The notes below the pieces were generated by a model. That model saw only the letters and a list, made by a program, of their open reading frames with translations, was not told the origin of the DNA and ran no database searches. From NCBI GenBank assembly GCA_001606155.1, contig LODT01000049.1:1-64000 (forward strand): DNA of 64,000 nucleotides, written 5' to 3'. Shown piece after piece: positions 45,177 to 55,658 of this stretch (the first letter of the stretch is position 1; the number at the start of each line of letters is the position of its first letter). This stretch comes from Tieghemostelium lacteum (taxonomy: Eukaryota; Evosea; Eumycetozoa; Dictyosteliales; Raperosteliaceae). Position numbers and translations under genes: made by a program.

Positions 45177-48100
45177 TTAATTAATGTTATTTACTTGATC
45201 TAATTTATTCTTAAAGTTATTTAATTCTCTCTTGATTTTAAGATTTCTATAAACTACATAACCTATTGCAATTGATGCAACTGCAACAAATCCAACAACA
45301 CTTACAACTATACCTGCAACTTGTGAAGATGTTAATTTTTTATTAACATCAGCTACAGAACACAATGAATTGGTTTTAGTTGATGCTGATTTTGTATCTA
45401 CTAATACACTGAAATCCTAAAATATTATAAATTACATTAGTATATATATATATTAGATATAGATTAGAAATACATACTGGATCAAGTATAACTTCTTTAG
45501 TGAAATATGGAATATTGATTCCAATTAATGTTCCTGATTTGGTTGAAATTTGTGTTGAATTATCAGGAATGAAGGAATTTGATATTACTCTAGTTCTGTT
45601 ATCTACAATACCATATTTAATGAATTTACCATATAAACTGACTTCATTGACTTGAAGTCTAACAAATTGGTAATCATCAGATGTTGGGTCATCTCCATAA
45701 TTGATATTCGAACAACTTTCTTCTGATTGTTGTGATCTTTCAATTTGAGTATTGAAAACTAACATTAGAGAGCTAGTTGTTTTCTCAAAATGATAAGGTG
45801 ATATTGAAATCTGATATTTCAATGTTGATGGAAGAATTGTAATTGATTGATTTGCAAATTCAATTGTTTGTTTACTTGAATAATATTTTATATTAACTTC
45901 AATACTAGTTGTAAAGGTATTGGTGAATAATGCCCTGTACTGAAACTCACTATCATTGAGCTTCTTTAATGCCCATTCATTGAATGGAAATACCTTTATA
46001 ACTTCATTTGTAGCCGAATTGTATTCTCTCAATTCCAAAATAGAAACCAATGTTGAGAATTTAACAATTTCACCACCTGGAAGAGTTGCATTAGATTCAC
46101 TTCCAGTTGATGGTGATGTATTATTAAAACCAGGATACACAATAATAATTTGAGAAGAGCAATCTTCACCTGACCATCCCTCATCACAAACAATTTCATT
46201 ATTGACACAAGTGGAATGTGGTATTGGTACGCAAGAAACAGGAGCATTTACATTAATAGATGCAGTATCAGTATAAAGACCATCTTGAATGGAAACTACC
46301 ATAGACTTTAACCCACCGCTTGTAAATTCAGTATAATTAAAATCAAATAGATTGTGTGTTGATGAGGTTATAATACAAGTTTTACCATCAATAGTCAGAG
46401 TTACTAAATTAGCTTCTAAATCATAGACATTGTTTAAAACAAAATAAGAAGAGCCACCTTTTATGTTAAGATCAGGTATAGGTTGTGCAATTTTTGGTAA
46501 ACCATTTTGTAGATTTTTGTAGAGTATTGAATCGGTTTGTCCACCAACTGTAAGATGTAGTGTAAATATAGCATCTAGTAATTCAATCTTTTGTGGTAGG
46601 TTTAAAATAACTGTGGTATGGGTTACTGATGCAATTTGGTAATCTTGATCTAGTATTCTAACTGATGTACTAGTAGGTATATTTCCAAAGTTTGTACCTT
46701 TTATAGTAATCCTACCTGATTGTATACTCAATGATGATATCTTTGGTGGCATATAATCAAATGTTAATGGGATATTAATTTGTGATCCAACAATATTAGG
46801 ATATAATTTAACATTAACTACTTGGTTTCGTCCAACTCCAGAAGGTAACTGAAAATGAAATTGTTTAAATGGAATATCAAATGTAACGGTAGGTGGGTTA
46901 CTAATTACAATTTCAGCACTATCACCCAAATCAATTCCAACAACATTCATCACACCACCAGTAGTATAAAATGATTTAGTACTATTCTGAATTAATAAAG
47001 TTGCTATTGTCAAATTGTTAATATATCTTATCTTAAATTAATCTAAAAGTTATACATACGACATGATGAAGTTGAAATTACAGGCAATAAAGAATTTGGG
47101 TAAATATATGGACTAAATTTAGCAATATTACATCTCATACATGAAGGAATTGAAGTAAATAAATTATTTTTAATATTTATAGATGAGGCTGTACATAGTG
47201 ATGATGGTATAGCTCCAGATAAACTGTTACTACTTAAATAGCTATTATAAATCGTAAATATCTATAGTTATAATCTAAATTATAAATGAATACATACATT
47301 TCCTTTTTTAAATAAAAGTTTTGGTTATCTAGAAGAGTAGATGCCAAATAACCATTTTCTGAAGATACCACAGTAAAATTTGTCAAATCTAGATTTTGTA
47401 TATTTGTAAAAGAGGTATCGCCTGTAATTGATAATTGAAAGGAAAGGTGAGGGTCAACACTTAAACAAGGATATTGACAAGCTGATAAATAGGTCCCAGA
47501 AATTGAACTAACATATTTTTTATAAAATTAGTATATGATATGTTCATTTTAAAATACTGAATAATATACTAACATGTAACTTAAAGTTGCTATTGCTGAA
47601 AAGTCATAAAAACTAGTTGTTGGTGTGAACCATCCTTTTGCAATAAATAGAGAAGCCAATTTAGTACATTGTGTTAATGAATTTGGTATTGATGTTGCAC
47701 CTGATGGTAGTGCTGTCTCACTACCTGAAAATAATCTTTAATTCATTGTATTAATATTTATATGTATCACTCTATAGAGAATCAATTTACATAATCTTAC
47801 AATGTTGTTAAAGAAGGGAATAGATTAAATTTATTGAAACCGAATAAATCGTTTGATCTCCTATTTAAATTTCTATTTTAAAGTAAGTGTTTAGATGCTT
47901 CCTATTTATTAATACTTATACATACAAATATTCCAAGTTTATAAATTTTGAAACTGAGCTGTCTAAGAAAAAAAATGTAGATAACCCATTCAAATGGCTT
48001 TAATTTAGTTAGTTAAATTTTGATCAAAATTGAAAAACTAATCTAAAAATTAATATACATACAATGTTTTAATTACAACATTTTGAGTAAGTGTTGGTAA

Positions 48101-48802
48101 TGCAGTTACAGCATTCGATATCGAGAGGTAGAGGGTTGTAATTTGAGTTTGGAACAACTCAGGAGGAGGATTAAATCTTACTTTTACACCTAAGGTTTTT
48201 AATGTTGGGAAGAATTTTGATCCTAAAGGATAAATAGGTTGTGAAATAAGTTCATCAACAAGACTATATAATTATTAGACTCAACTATCTATAAAATAAT
48301 AAATTTATACTTACACAGTTTCTAGTTTTTCCAACGAACCAATTTCATTATCCCAAAAATTAGTATTTACCAATACAAATACACCTAATGTTCTTTAAAT
48401 GCATTGTATTTATATTAATAAAAATATTTTTAATAATAAACTATACTAAAGATTAATATATACAATTGTTTTAAATTTGTTAAACCATCTATAGATGGTA
48501 AATATTGTGCTGGACCTGTTGATAATGATAATGATAGTGTTGTTATAAATGAATTGGTGACATCACATGAAAAATAATTTGCATTTTGTGTTGATGTACA
48601 TATTTTTCCATTTGATAAATCAAATGGTAGTGAATAAGTTGATGCAATGGAATTTAAAATACTAACTATAATGTATAGATTTAGTATTAATTATTATCTC
48701 TTTTTTTTTATAAAATTAATTAAAATTACTTTCTGTAGGTGGTGGATCACATTTAATTTTCATTAAAACATATAAAGATATTATAAATATTAGTAATCTC
48801 AT
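45177..48802 (-). CDS. ComC-like LRR/TIG/EGF surface glycoprotein C
   Basis: ATG 48802 with signal peptide MRLLIFIISLYVLMKIKC, then about ten introns through a leucine-rich region (48.7-47.0 kb). Long exons encode TIG domains (PPKISSLSIQSGRITIKGTNFG), the EGF-like CVNNEIVCDEGWSGEDC, and the ComC-type domain containing SLYGKFIKYGIVDNRTRV. The last intron (about 45481-45421) joins LDP to DFSVLVDTKSAS. The transmembrane helix is GIVVSVVGFVAVASIAIGYVVY with a basic tail ending VNNIN. It is a tandem paralog of gene B in layout and in most residues of the C-terminal 300 amino acids. The 3' halves are nearly identical at base level (for example 45510-45860 against 32990-33330), while LRR and TIG parts are clearly diverged. 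Confidence 0.82.
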
Positions 48803-49380
48803 TCTTTTTTTTATTCAAACTCTTTGGTTTAAAATAAAAATAAAAAAGTTTCAAATATAAGAATATTAGTTCTTTTAATAAAATGTATAAAAACTCTTCC
48901 AAATATCTTTGGGAAAACTATTAAAATATCCATGGTGAGATCAGAGTATATCTTTTGATATTTAACAACGAAAATGTGGTAGTATATTTTTTCATTATTC
49001 TGTGAAAATATTGTTTCAAAAACACTTCATTTTCTAAATATCATGATTTTCTGTTGGAAAATAGATTTAAAAAAAACACACATCATACATATCTTGATCT
49101 ATCTGATGTGAATTTAGAAAGAAGATGGTAAATTATAAATTTGTAAAATGATTGAAATTTGTTATAGAAGGAGGTTAGAAAACACACAAACTAATTACCG
49201 AATTAATTTATTTATTATTTTGAGTTTTCAAAGAAAAAAATAGACAAATTCTATCTATTCTTTCTGTTTTTAATAACCTTAAGAGTTTGGGTGGGATTGT
49301 TGTTGGGTTTTTTTTTTGAAATAAAACGGAACAGAATATTAGTTATTAGATATATTATTATTATTAATTATTATAGATTT
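48803..49380. other. Spacer upstream of gene C
   Basis: AT-rich with T runs. It should hold the promoter of ComC-like gene C and the 3' end of the oxysterol-binding protein gene. No protein-like frame. Confidence 0.4.
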
Positions 49381-50712
49381 TTAAGAAGATGTTGTTGTAG
49401 TTGGAGTAATAGTAGGACTTAAAATTTGAGGAGCTATTTGACTTTGACTATTTTGAGTTGGCAATGATGGGTGGCTATTAAATATATAATCAGATTTCAG
49501 AGGAGACTCTGGAGTTGTTTGCATAAAATATATTGGTTTAAAATGATAATTTGGATCCTTTGCCAAGAGTGCTTTTGCTTTCTTTCTTTGGTACTCTTCA
49601 ATCTTTTGTTTTTCCAAACCAGCTTTTCTACCATCCTTCTTGAGGAATGATTCACATACACCTTTCCAGACACGTGCAGAAGCGTTTTCTTTTAGAGTGT
49701 CAAATGGAAGATCTTGAACAGGTTCTTGACGTAGAGTATTATAATTTAAGAATACAGATGAACTCTTGTCCTTGAGATTGGTGATGGTCAATACATCTAC
49801 ATGTGTACCGTGGATATCATAGAGAGCCTCTGATCCCTTACTGACAATAATCTGGACATCATGCCATTTACCAGAGAGTAATGGTTTATCTTTGAAATTA
49901 ATGGCGGCACTATATCCAGTTTCTGGACATGTAAAATTATATTTTCCAGAGAATTCAAATTTCCAACGAAGTAGACGAAGATAACCTTCACAGAACTTGT
50001 CGTTCATGTAGGTTTCTTTAACATCACCACCACGATGTAAAGTTACGCAACTCTTGATATCCATAGTTGCACGAATGCATTTACCCTTGAAAACTGGAGT
50101 AATTTGTTGTCTGCTGTCAAATGAGAAACCGTGTTTCTCATTTTGAAAATGGAAGCAAGATACGGGTGGATGATGACTAACTTGTTCAGCCATAAATACA
50201 GTCTTACCCTGGTCCATTGGCTGTTGAGTCTTTTCATCTAGATGTTGAACAGAACATTCATAAGTCTCACCCAAAATTGGATTTAATGGGTTCTTTGGGA
50301 AATACATTTTGGGCCAAGTCATATGATATTTAAGTACCTGAAGGAAACGTTCACCGTCATCCTTAATTGTTGGTGCTGATAATAGCAAATGGGAATATAT
50401 GGCAGATTGTTGTTGAATGGCTTGTAGAAAACTAATTGGTGCTACAAAAGTTGCTGGAATTGGTAGACGAGTCATATCAGCCCCAACCTTTAAATGGTTC
50501 TTTATGAATCCAAATGCCTGTTTCATAATACCTTCAGTTGAACCTGATGATCCATCATCAACTAGTATATTATCTGCACCTGAATCTGTACCTTGATCAA
50601 CACCTTCCACCTCTACACCATCACTAGACAAATCACTGACTGAGTCTTCTGTCAATGACATGTCTTTATCTTTTATAACTCCTAAATTTCCATTTGATAT
50701 TTTTGCTGACAT
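49381..50712 (-). CDS. Oxysterol-binding protein-related protein (short ORP)
   Basis: 443 residues, one exon. It has the ORD lipid-transfer domain without a PH domain, as in the short ORPs of dictyostelids (osb family). An acidic start (residues 1-65) is followed by LPIPATFVAPISFLQAIQQQ, NPILGETYEC and the signature EQVSHHPPVSCFHFQNE near residue 182. EYQRKKAKALLAKDPNYHFKPIYF ends the core, followed by a Pro/Thr/Ser tail. The conserved KPLLSGKW segment is also present. It moves sterols and phosphoinositides between membranes at contact sites. Both frames on the opposite strand over it are shadows. Confidence 0.93.
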   Translation of the reverse strand: MSAKISNGNLGVIKDKDMSLTEDSVSDLSSDGVEVEGVDQGTDSGADNILVDDGSSGSTEGIMKQAFGFIKNHLKVGADMTRLPIPATFVAPISFLQAIQQQSAIYSHLLLSAPTIKDDGERFLQVLKYHMTWPKMYFPKNPLNPILGETYECSVQHLDEKTQQPMDQGKTVFMAEQVSHHPPVSCFHFQNEKHGFSFDSRQQITPVFKGKCIRATMDIKSCVTLHRGGDVKETYMNDKFCEGYLRLLRWKFEFSGKYNFTCPETGYSAAINFKDKPLLSGKWHDVQIIVSKGSEALYDIHGTHVDVLTITNLKDKSSSVFLNYNTLRQEPVQDLPFDTLKENASARVWKGVCESFLKKDGRKAGLEKQKIEEYQRKKAKALLAKDPNYHFKPIYFMQTTPESPLKSDYIFNSHPSLPTQNSQSQIAPQILSPTITPTTTTSS

Positions 50713-51966
50713 GTTTTACTTATTCTAGAATATATATATATAAAAATTTTGATTTGATTTGAGATTTTTTTTTGATTATTATAATTATTGGACTGAATAA
50801 AAAAAAATTATTAAAGATGGTTGGAAAAGGAGCAGAATATATTTGATTTGTTGAACGTTTGATAAATTTGCTGTTGTTTGATTATTATTATTATGATAAA
50901 AATACAAATAATTTTACAAAAAAAAAAATAGGAAGAAACTATAGTTGGTTGTTTTAAATGAAATTTTGATTGGAATCTGAAAATATAAAAAAAAAAAAAA
51001 AAAATTTTTTTGATTTAGGTTAGATTGATTCAATTGTTTACTATAAATATTTATAATAATAATTAATGAAAGGTTTTTTCAATTTTGTGAATAATACTAG
51101 AGTATAAAAATAAATAATTTTATAATAAGAAGAGTTTTGAATTTTTTTTTTGAATTTATATATAAAAATAAAAATAAATTTTTTGTGTTAAAAAGGGGTT
51201 AAAAAAAAGATATTATTCACATAAAAACAATTACGACAGTTGTTGGTAGTGGTAGTGGTGAGATACCACCACCCCAAATTGTTAGGGTATAAAATTGAAT
51301 TCATATGAAAAACACAACTAACAACAAGTAAAAATAAAAAATCAATGATTTGAAAAACAGTGAGGAGGTGTGGTTGGTGATGTGCTATCTTCTTATTATA
51401 TATACACAACGAAAAACAATACAATATAGAAGTTCTATTTTTAAAATGTAACGGATATCTTGATATATTACATTAAATTATTGTGTGTGTTTTAAGCTAT
51501 CTTCTAGTTTCTACTACTTTTCTATGTGTGATAAAAATAAACTAGTCAAAAAAAAAAAAAAAAAAATAATATTTTCAGTTTAAAAATATTTGATCAAATT
51601 TTTGAGTTAAACTGATTTTTAACCAAACACAACTTTGAGATTCCCATGTGACCTTTTTATATGATGTAGGAACTGTGGGAATTATCATAATATGAAAAAT
51701 ATATAAGGGGTAGTTAGGGGTAATAGATATAATTTTAATTTACTTACTATAAATAAATAATTTTATAAAAATAAAATAAAAAAAAATTAGTGTTAAAATG
51801 ATTTTGTTTGAAAAAATTCGGTTTTGGACTTTTGTTTTTTTTTTTACAAAAAATCTATTAAAATTTGCAGGTCAAAAAAGAACATTGGAAGACCTAGATC
51901 CAATGTTTCAATATTTCTTAAATTATTGATAAATGTGATATTTCACCAATTAATTAAATTTTATTA
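50713..51966. other. Intergenic spacer, no gene
   Basis: A 1.25-kb AT-rich spacer with A and T runs of up to about 20. At about 51248-51274 GGTAGTGGT-GAGAT-ACCACCACC forms a short hairpin, a GC island in AT-rich DNA. Frames near 51188-51424 are biased to Phe, Tyr and Asn and show no domain. Confidence 0.45.
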
Positions 51967-53088
51967 TTATTCTACAATGGGTTTATCAATTTCGCTACTA
52001 TTCTCTTTTTTATCACCTTTTTTGATTTGTTGTTCATTATCATCAATTTTTATAGAACCACTTGAATGTTTCATAATATCATTGGGTTCAGTATTATCCT
52101 TGTTGTTACCTAAAATCTCTTTTTTCAAATCATCTTTATCAAATAGCTCCTCATCAGAGTCATCATCAGAGTCATCATCAGATTTTTTTCTTCTATTGTG
52201 TGAGGTATCTTCATTTTTGTTATCGGAGGAATTAGTGATATTATTATCGGTCTTTTCTGAGGCTGGTAAATAGTTTTGTAGTTGAAAATGGTGTTTGTCT
52301 GCTAATGAATTCAGTGTAAAATAAATATGAGGTTTTGAAACTGTTTTATATTTGAATTTCGATAAAGTTCTTTCATGTAAATTCCACCCTTCAATCTAAA
52401 TTTAATATTTAATTGAAAAAGTTTCAAGTTAATAATTTCTTAATTAAGTTTAAACACATTTTGATAAATTATTTGAAAATACACTTACCAAAATTTTGTT
52501 TTCTAATAACTCTTGTTTCTTTACTAAATCCTCATGGTGTTTTAATTCCTTTTCTTTCATTTGTTGTTTTTTAACTTTTTCACGTTCCTCTCTTTCTTCT
52601 TCTTCTTTAGATATCACCTGTTCAATTTTATTTTCAATAACCTCTCTCTTTAGATCTGCTTCAGTCTTTTTTGAAGTTTCATTTTTGAAATCGATTAAAG
52701 TCCTATTTAACAAACCCATAAACATTTTTCCTCTTTGTTTATTATCGGGAAGTTTTTTCTTATCGTCTGCGGTAATCGTAGTGGTAGTAGATTGTGAATC
52801 ACTCTTTGACTCATCTGTGTTTCCACTGCTGGTTGTACTAGACTTTACAACTTTCCTTTGAAACATTGAAGAATCTGTACTTGGTCTTTTATTTTGTTGA
52901 CTATTATTACTACCATTTCTATTATTATTATTATTATTATCCGATGAAAAACTCTCTCTATCTCTTTTTCCTATATATTGGCTTTTTTCAGTTTTATTCA
53001 ATCTTTCTATTTTATTCTCTACATATTTCTTTTCTTTTTCAATAGATTTTAATTGATTAATTAGCTGATTTTGTGATCTATAACTCAT
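51967..53088 (-). CDS. Pinin-like splicing/exon-junction protein
   Basis: Two exons, 53088-52489 and 52395-51967, join in phase 0 (donor GTAAGT) to give 342 residues. The N-terminal half has a coiled coil (LINQLKSIEKEKKYVENKIERL) and a Ser/Asn/Thr-rich linker. The pinin/SDK/memA signature follows, NKQRGKMFMGLLNRTLIDFK, then a Lys/Glu-rich helix, and the joined exon gives IEGWNLHERTLSKFKYKTVSKPHIYF. This fits human pinin, where EEWNEHNAKIIKYIRTKTKPHLFY holds the same place. The C-terminal end is acidic and Ser-rich. It probably acts in the nucleus with the exon-junction complex. The long plus-strand frames (51824-52273, 52496-52861) are shadows. Confidence 0.88.
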
Positions 53089-53624
53089 TACTATAAATAT
53101 TATAAAGTTTCAGTCAAATTTTAATTTGTTAGAGTTTTAAAAAAAGGAAAAATAATTTTTATTATTTGATTTTCAATAATCTATCAAAAGATAATCCAAA
53201 ATCCTATTTTCAACTTTTAAAACTAAATCCATACTGAAAGTCCTATAATGGTAATATACTTATACATTCATTAAGAATTCACAGTCTCTCCTGAACTCGT
53301 TCTCGCAATGTCATTGAAAGATAAATTGTTATTAATTAGTGTAAAAGTTTCTTTATCCAGTGAATTATCAATTTTATATACTGAAGTATCATTTGGTGAA
53401 AGACCTCCTGTAATTTTAAATTATTTTATAGTGTTTCTAGGTAGTTGTAGTTTCTGTCATTTTGACATTTAACTCATACAAAATTTCAATAGAAAAGTTC
53501 ATTGTACTGCTTGTTGTTATTGAAGAATATTCTCATTATTTATGAAATTATATGTTATCTAAAATATGTTTTTAACTTTGAAAAATAAAAAAAATTTTAA
53601 TCATTTTTGCTTATTACATAAACA
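53089..53624. other. Spacer with possible coding remnant
   Basis: Spacer between divergent pinin and glutaredoxin genes. On the minus strand, about 53410-53278 reads GGLSPNDTSVYKIDNSLDKE...SFNDIARTSSGETVNS, ending in a stop. This reads more like protein than chance, but no gene was found to attach it to. Confidence 0.35.
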
Positions 53625-54225
53625 ATGGTAAAGATTTTGGAGATAGATTAAAAAGGTACAATTACTAATTATAGTGATGATGAATGTGAAATTAGATTAA
53701 AGGATTAATTAAGACTATACAGATTAGTAGCAGATATAGAAATGTTGGATCAATAAATGTTTTACAATCATTGAATAGTAGTCAACAAACATTAAACTAT
53801 ACAAAGAGATGTTATAGCTCACTTTCAGATTCATTAAAATTAAAGATTGAAGGTCAGATTAAAGAACATTCTTGTGTAGTTTATATGAAAGGTACACCAG
53901 AGAGACCAATGTGTGGGTTCAGCAACACTGTTGTAAGAATACTCGAAGCTGAAGGTGCTGATTTTAAATCTCATAATATATTAGAAGATCAAGAATTAAG
54001 AGAAGGAATTAAAGTATTTTCGTACGTGTAGAGTTAATATTGCGATAGTATAGTCTCAATAGAATAGGTTAGTACTAACTAAGATTTTTTTATAGAAATT
54101 GGCCAACTCTGCCTCAAGTTTATGTTAAAGGTGAATTCGTTGGAGGTGCTGATATTATGATGAATATGTATAAATCTGGTGAACTTTCAAAATTATTAGA
54201 GAATGCAGGTGTAGTTGAAAAATAA
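53625..54225 (+). CDS. Mitochondrial monothiol glutaredoxin (GLRX5-like)
   Basis: Reading phases support ATG 53625-53627 directly followed by an intron (GTAAAG..CAG), then exon 2, 53723-54021, and exon 3, 54096-54225. About 143 residues. The start after the intron gives [14 protein letters not shown], Arg-rich and suited as a mitochondrial targeting peptide. The glutaredoxin core has [15 protein letters not shown] with the monothiol CGFS active site and [17 protein letters not shown]. It binds 2Fe-2S clusters and hands them to recipient proteins. The intron right after the start codon is unusual, and the first exon needs transcript support. Confidence 0.85.
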
Positions 54226-54346
54226 ATGAATACAGTAATTTAAGAGATAGCATAATGCAAAATCATATTGTTCAAAAATTTTTTTTTTTTTTTCGTTTTC
54301 ATTATTGAGTTGATCAAGAAAAGAGAGGGATTAGTCATCAAAAAAA

Positions 54347-55378
54347 ATGAATAATCTTTTTAGAAGAAATATATTTCAAATCAATGAAATGATGATGGGT
54401 AGAAAGAGAGGTATTGCAGGATCATTGTATATACCTAAACCATCATTTGGACAGAAACTTCAAGAAGCACCATTTCTAAGAGATACAAAGAGTGGATGGA
54501 CTCATCTTACACACAGAGTCGGTGCAATTGGTAAAAAGATTGGAATGGTTACTACATATATTGATGGAATACAATATCCAGCAACAGTTATTCAGATTCC
54601 AAGTAATCAGGTAACTCAAATTAAGAGATTAGTCAATGACGGTGTAGATTCAGTACAGATAGGTGCAGATGAAATTCGTTTGAAAAATGTCAATAAACAA
54701 CAACAAGGACATTTTGCAAAAATTGACGTCGCACCAAAACGTGTGTTAATGGAGTTTCCAGTAACTAGAAACGCATTAAAAAATCTAAATGTTGGAACTA
54801 CAATCTCTGCAAAACATTTTGTACCAGGACAGTTGATTAATGTTCAGGGTATATCAAAAGGTAAAGGTTTTGCAGGTGCAATGAAACGTTGGAATTTCAG
54901 AGGACAACCAGCAACACATGGTGTCTCTAGAACACATAGATCCATAGGTTCTACTGGGTGTCGTCAGACTCCAGGTAGAGTATTCAAAGGAAAGAAGATG
55001 CCGGGTAGATTGGGTGGTGAGAAATGCACTGAACAGAATCTACAGGTTATACGTATAAACACAGAGATGAATTGTATTATGGTTAAAGGTGCTGTACCAG
55101 GTGGAAAGAATGGTTACTTGCGTCTAACTGATAGTCGTTCGAATAAATGGAAGAGTGCACCACCCTTCCCAACTTATTTCACTCAACCTGGTGAGATGGA
55201 AGAGGAACTTGTAATTTCCAAGACTGGTCAAGTAGTTGTTGAATCTTCTTATCCAACTCCAATTCAACCAAAATTATTGACTACACAAGAATATGAAGAT
55301 ATTATGCAAAAGAACAGACAAAGACATCAAGATCAATTACTGAAAATTGAAAAGAAACAAGAGGAAAATTCAATATAA
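54347..55378 (+). CDS. mrpl3: Mitochondrial ribosomal protein L3 (bL3m)
   Basis: 343 residues, single exon. A bacterial-type L3 of the mitochondrial large subunit. The N-terminal 40 residues (RRNIFQINEMMMGRKRGIAGS) are basic and suit mitochondrial import. Core motifs are GAIGKKIGMVTTYIDGIQYP, ISKGKGFAGAMKRWNF and ATHGVSRTHRSIGSTGCRQ-TPGRVFKGKKMPG, with the long loop reaching the peptidyl-transferase centre, then KGAVPGGKNGYL. A Lys/Glu/Gln-rich tail (EYEDIMQKNRQRHQDQLLKI) extends it beyond bacterial L3 (about 210 residues). Confidence 0.95.
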   Translation: MNNLFRRNIFQINEMMMGRKRGIAGSLYIPKPSFGQKLQEAPFLRDTKSGWTHLTHRVGAIGKKIGMVTTYIDGIQYPATVIQIPSNQVTQIKRLVNDGVDSVQIGADEIRLKNVNKQQQGHFAKIDVAPKRVLMEFPVTRNALKNLNVGTTISAKHFVPGQLINVQGISKGKGFAGAMKRWNFRGQPATHGVSRTHRSIGSTGCRQTPGRVFKGKKMPGRLGGEKCTEQNLQVIRINTEMNCIMVKGAVPGGKNGYLRLTDSRSNKWKSAPPFPTYFTQPGEMEEELVISKTGQVVVESSYPTPIQPKLLTTQEYEDIMQKNRQRHQDQLLKIEKKQEENSI

Positions 55379-55658
55379 AAATAAATATTCTCAAAAATAA
55401 TTAATAATAATAATTTATAGTTTATATAACTATAAATTGTTGTACATATAAAAGAAACTAAATGAAATTTCAAAAGTCTACTTGTGTGTAGACCACCCCC
55501 AACTGATTTTAAAATAATTTTAAATTTTCAAAAAAAATGAGGGATAGGTGGTTTTTTTTTTCACACCAAAAATAAAAAATAAAAAAAAAGATCTCATCAA
55601 ATTTTGAAAAAATAGAGTTGTAATTATTTATTTTAAGTGTAATAATACAACTTTTTAA

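Noticed and set aside
39940-45180. Terminal inverted repeats for the virus-like block
   Set aside because: I compared both flanks by eye and found no convincing match, so the block's ends are given by coding content only.
52496-52861. Plus-strand Ser/Phe-rich frame
   Set aside because: It is antisense to the Lys/Glu-rich pinin core.
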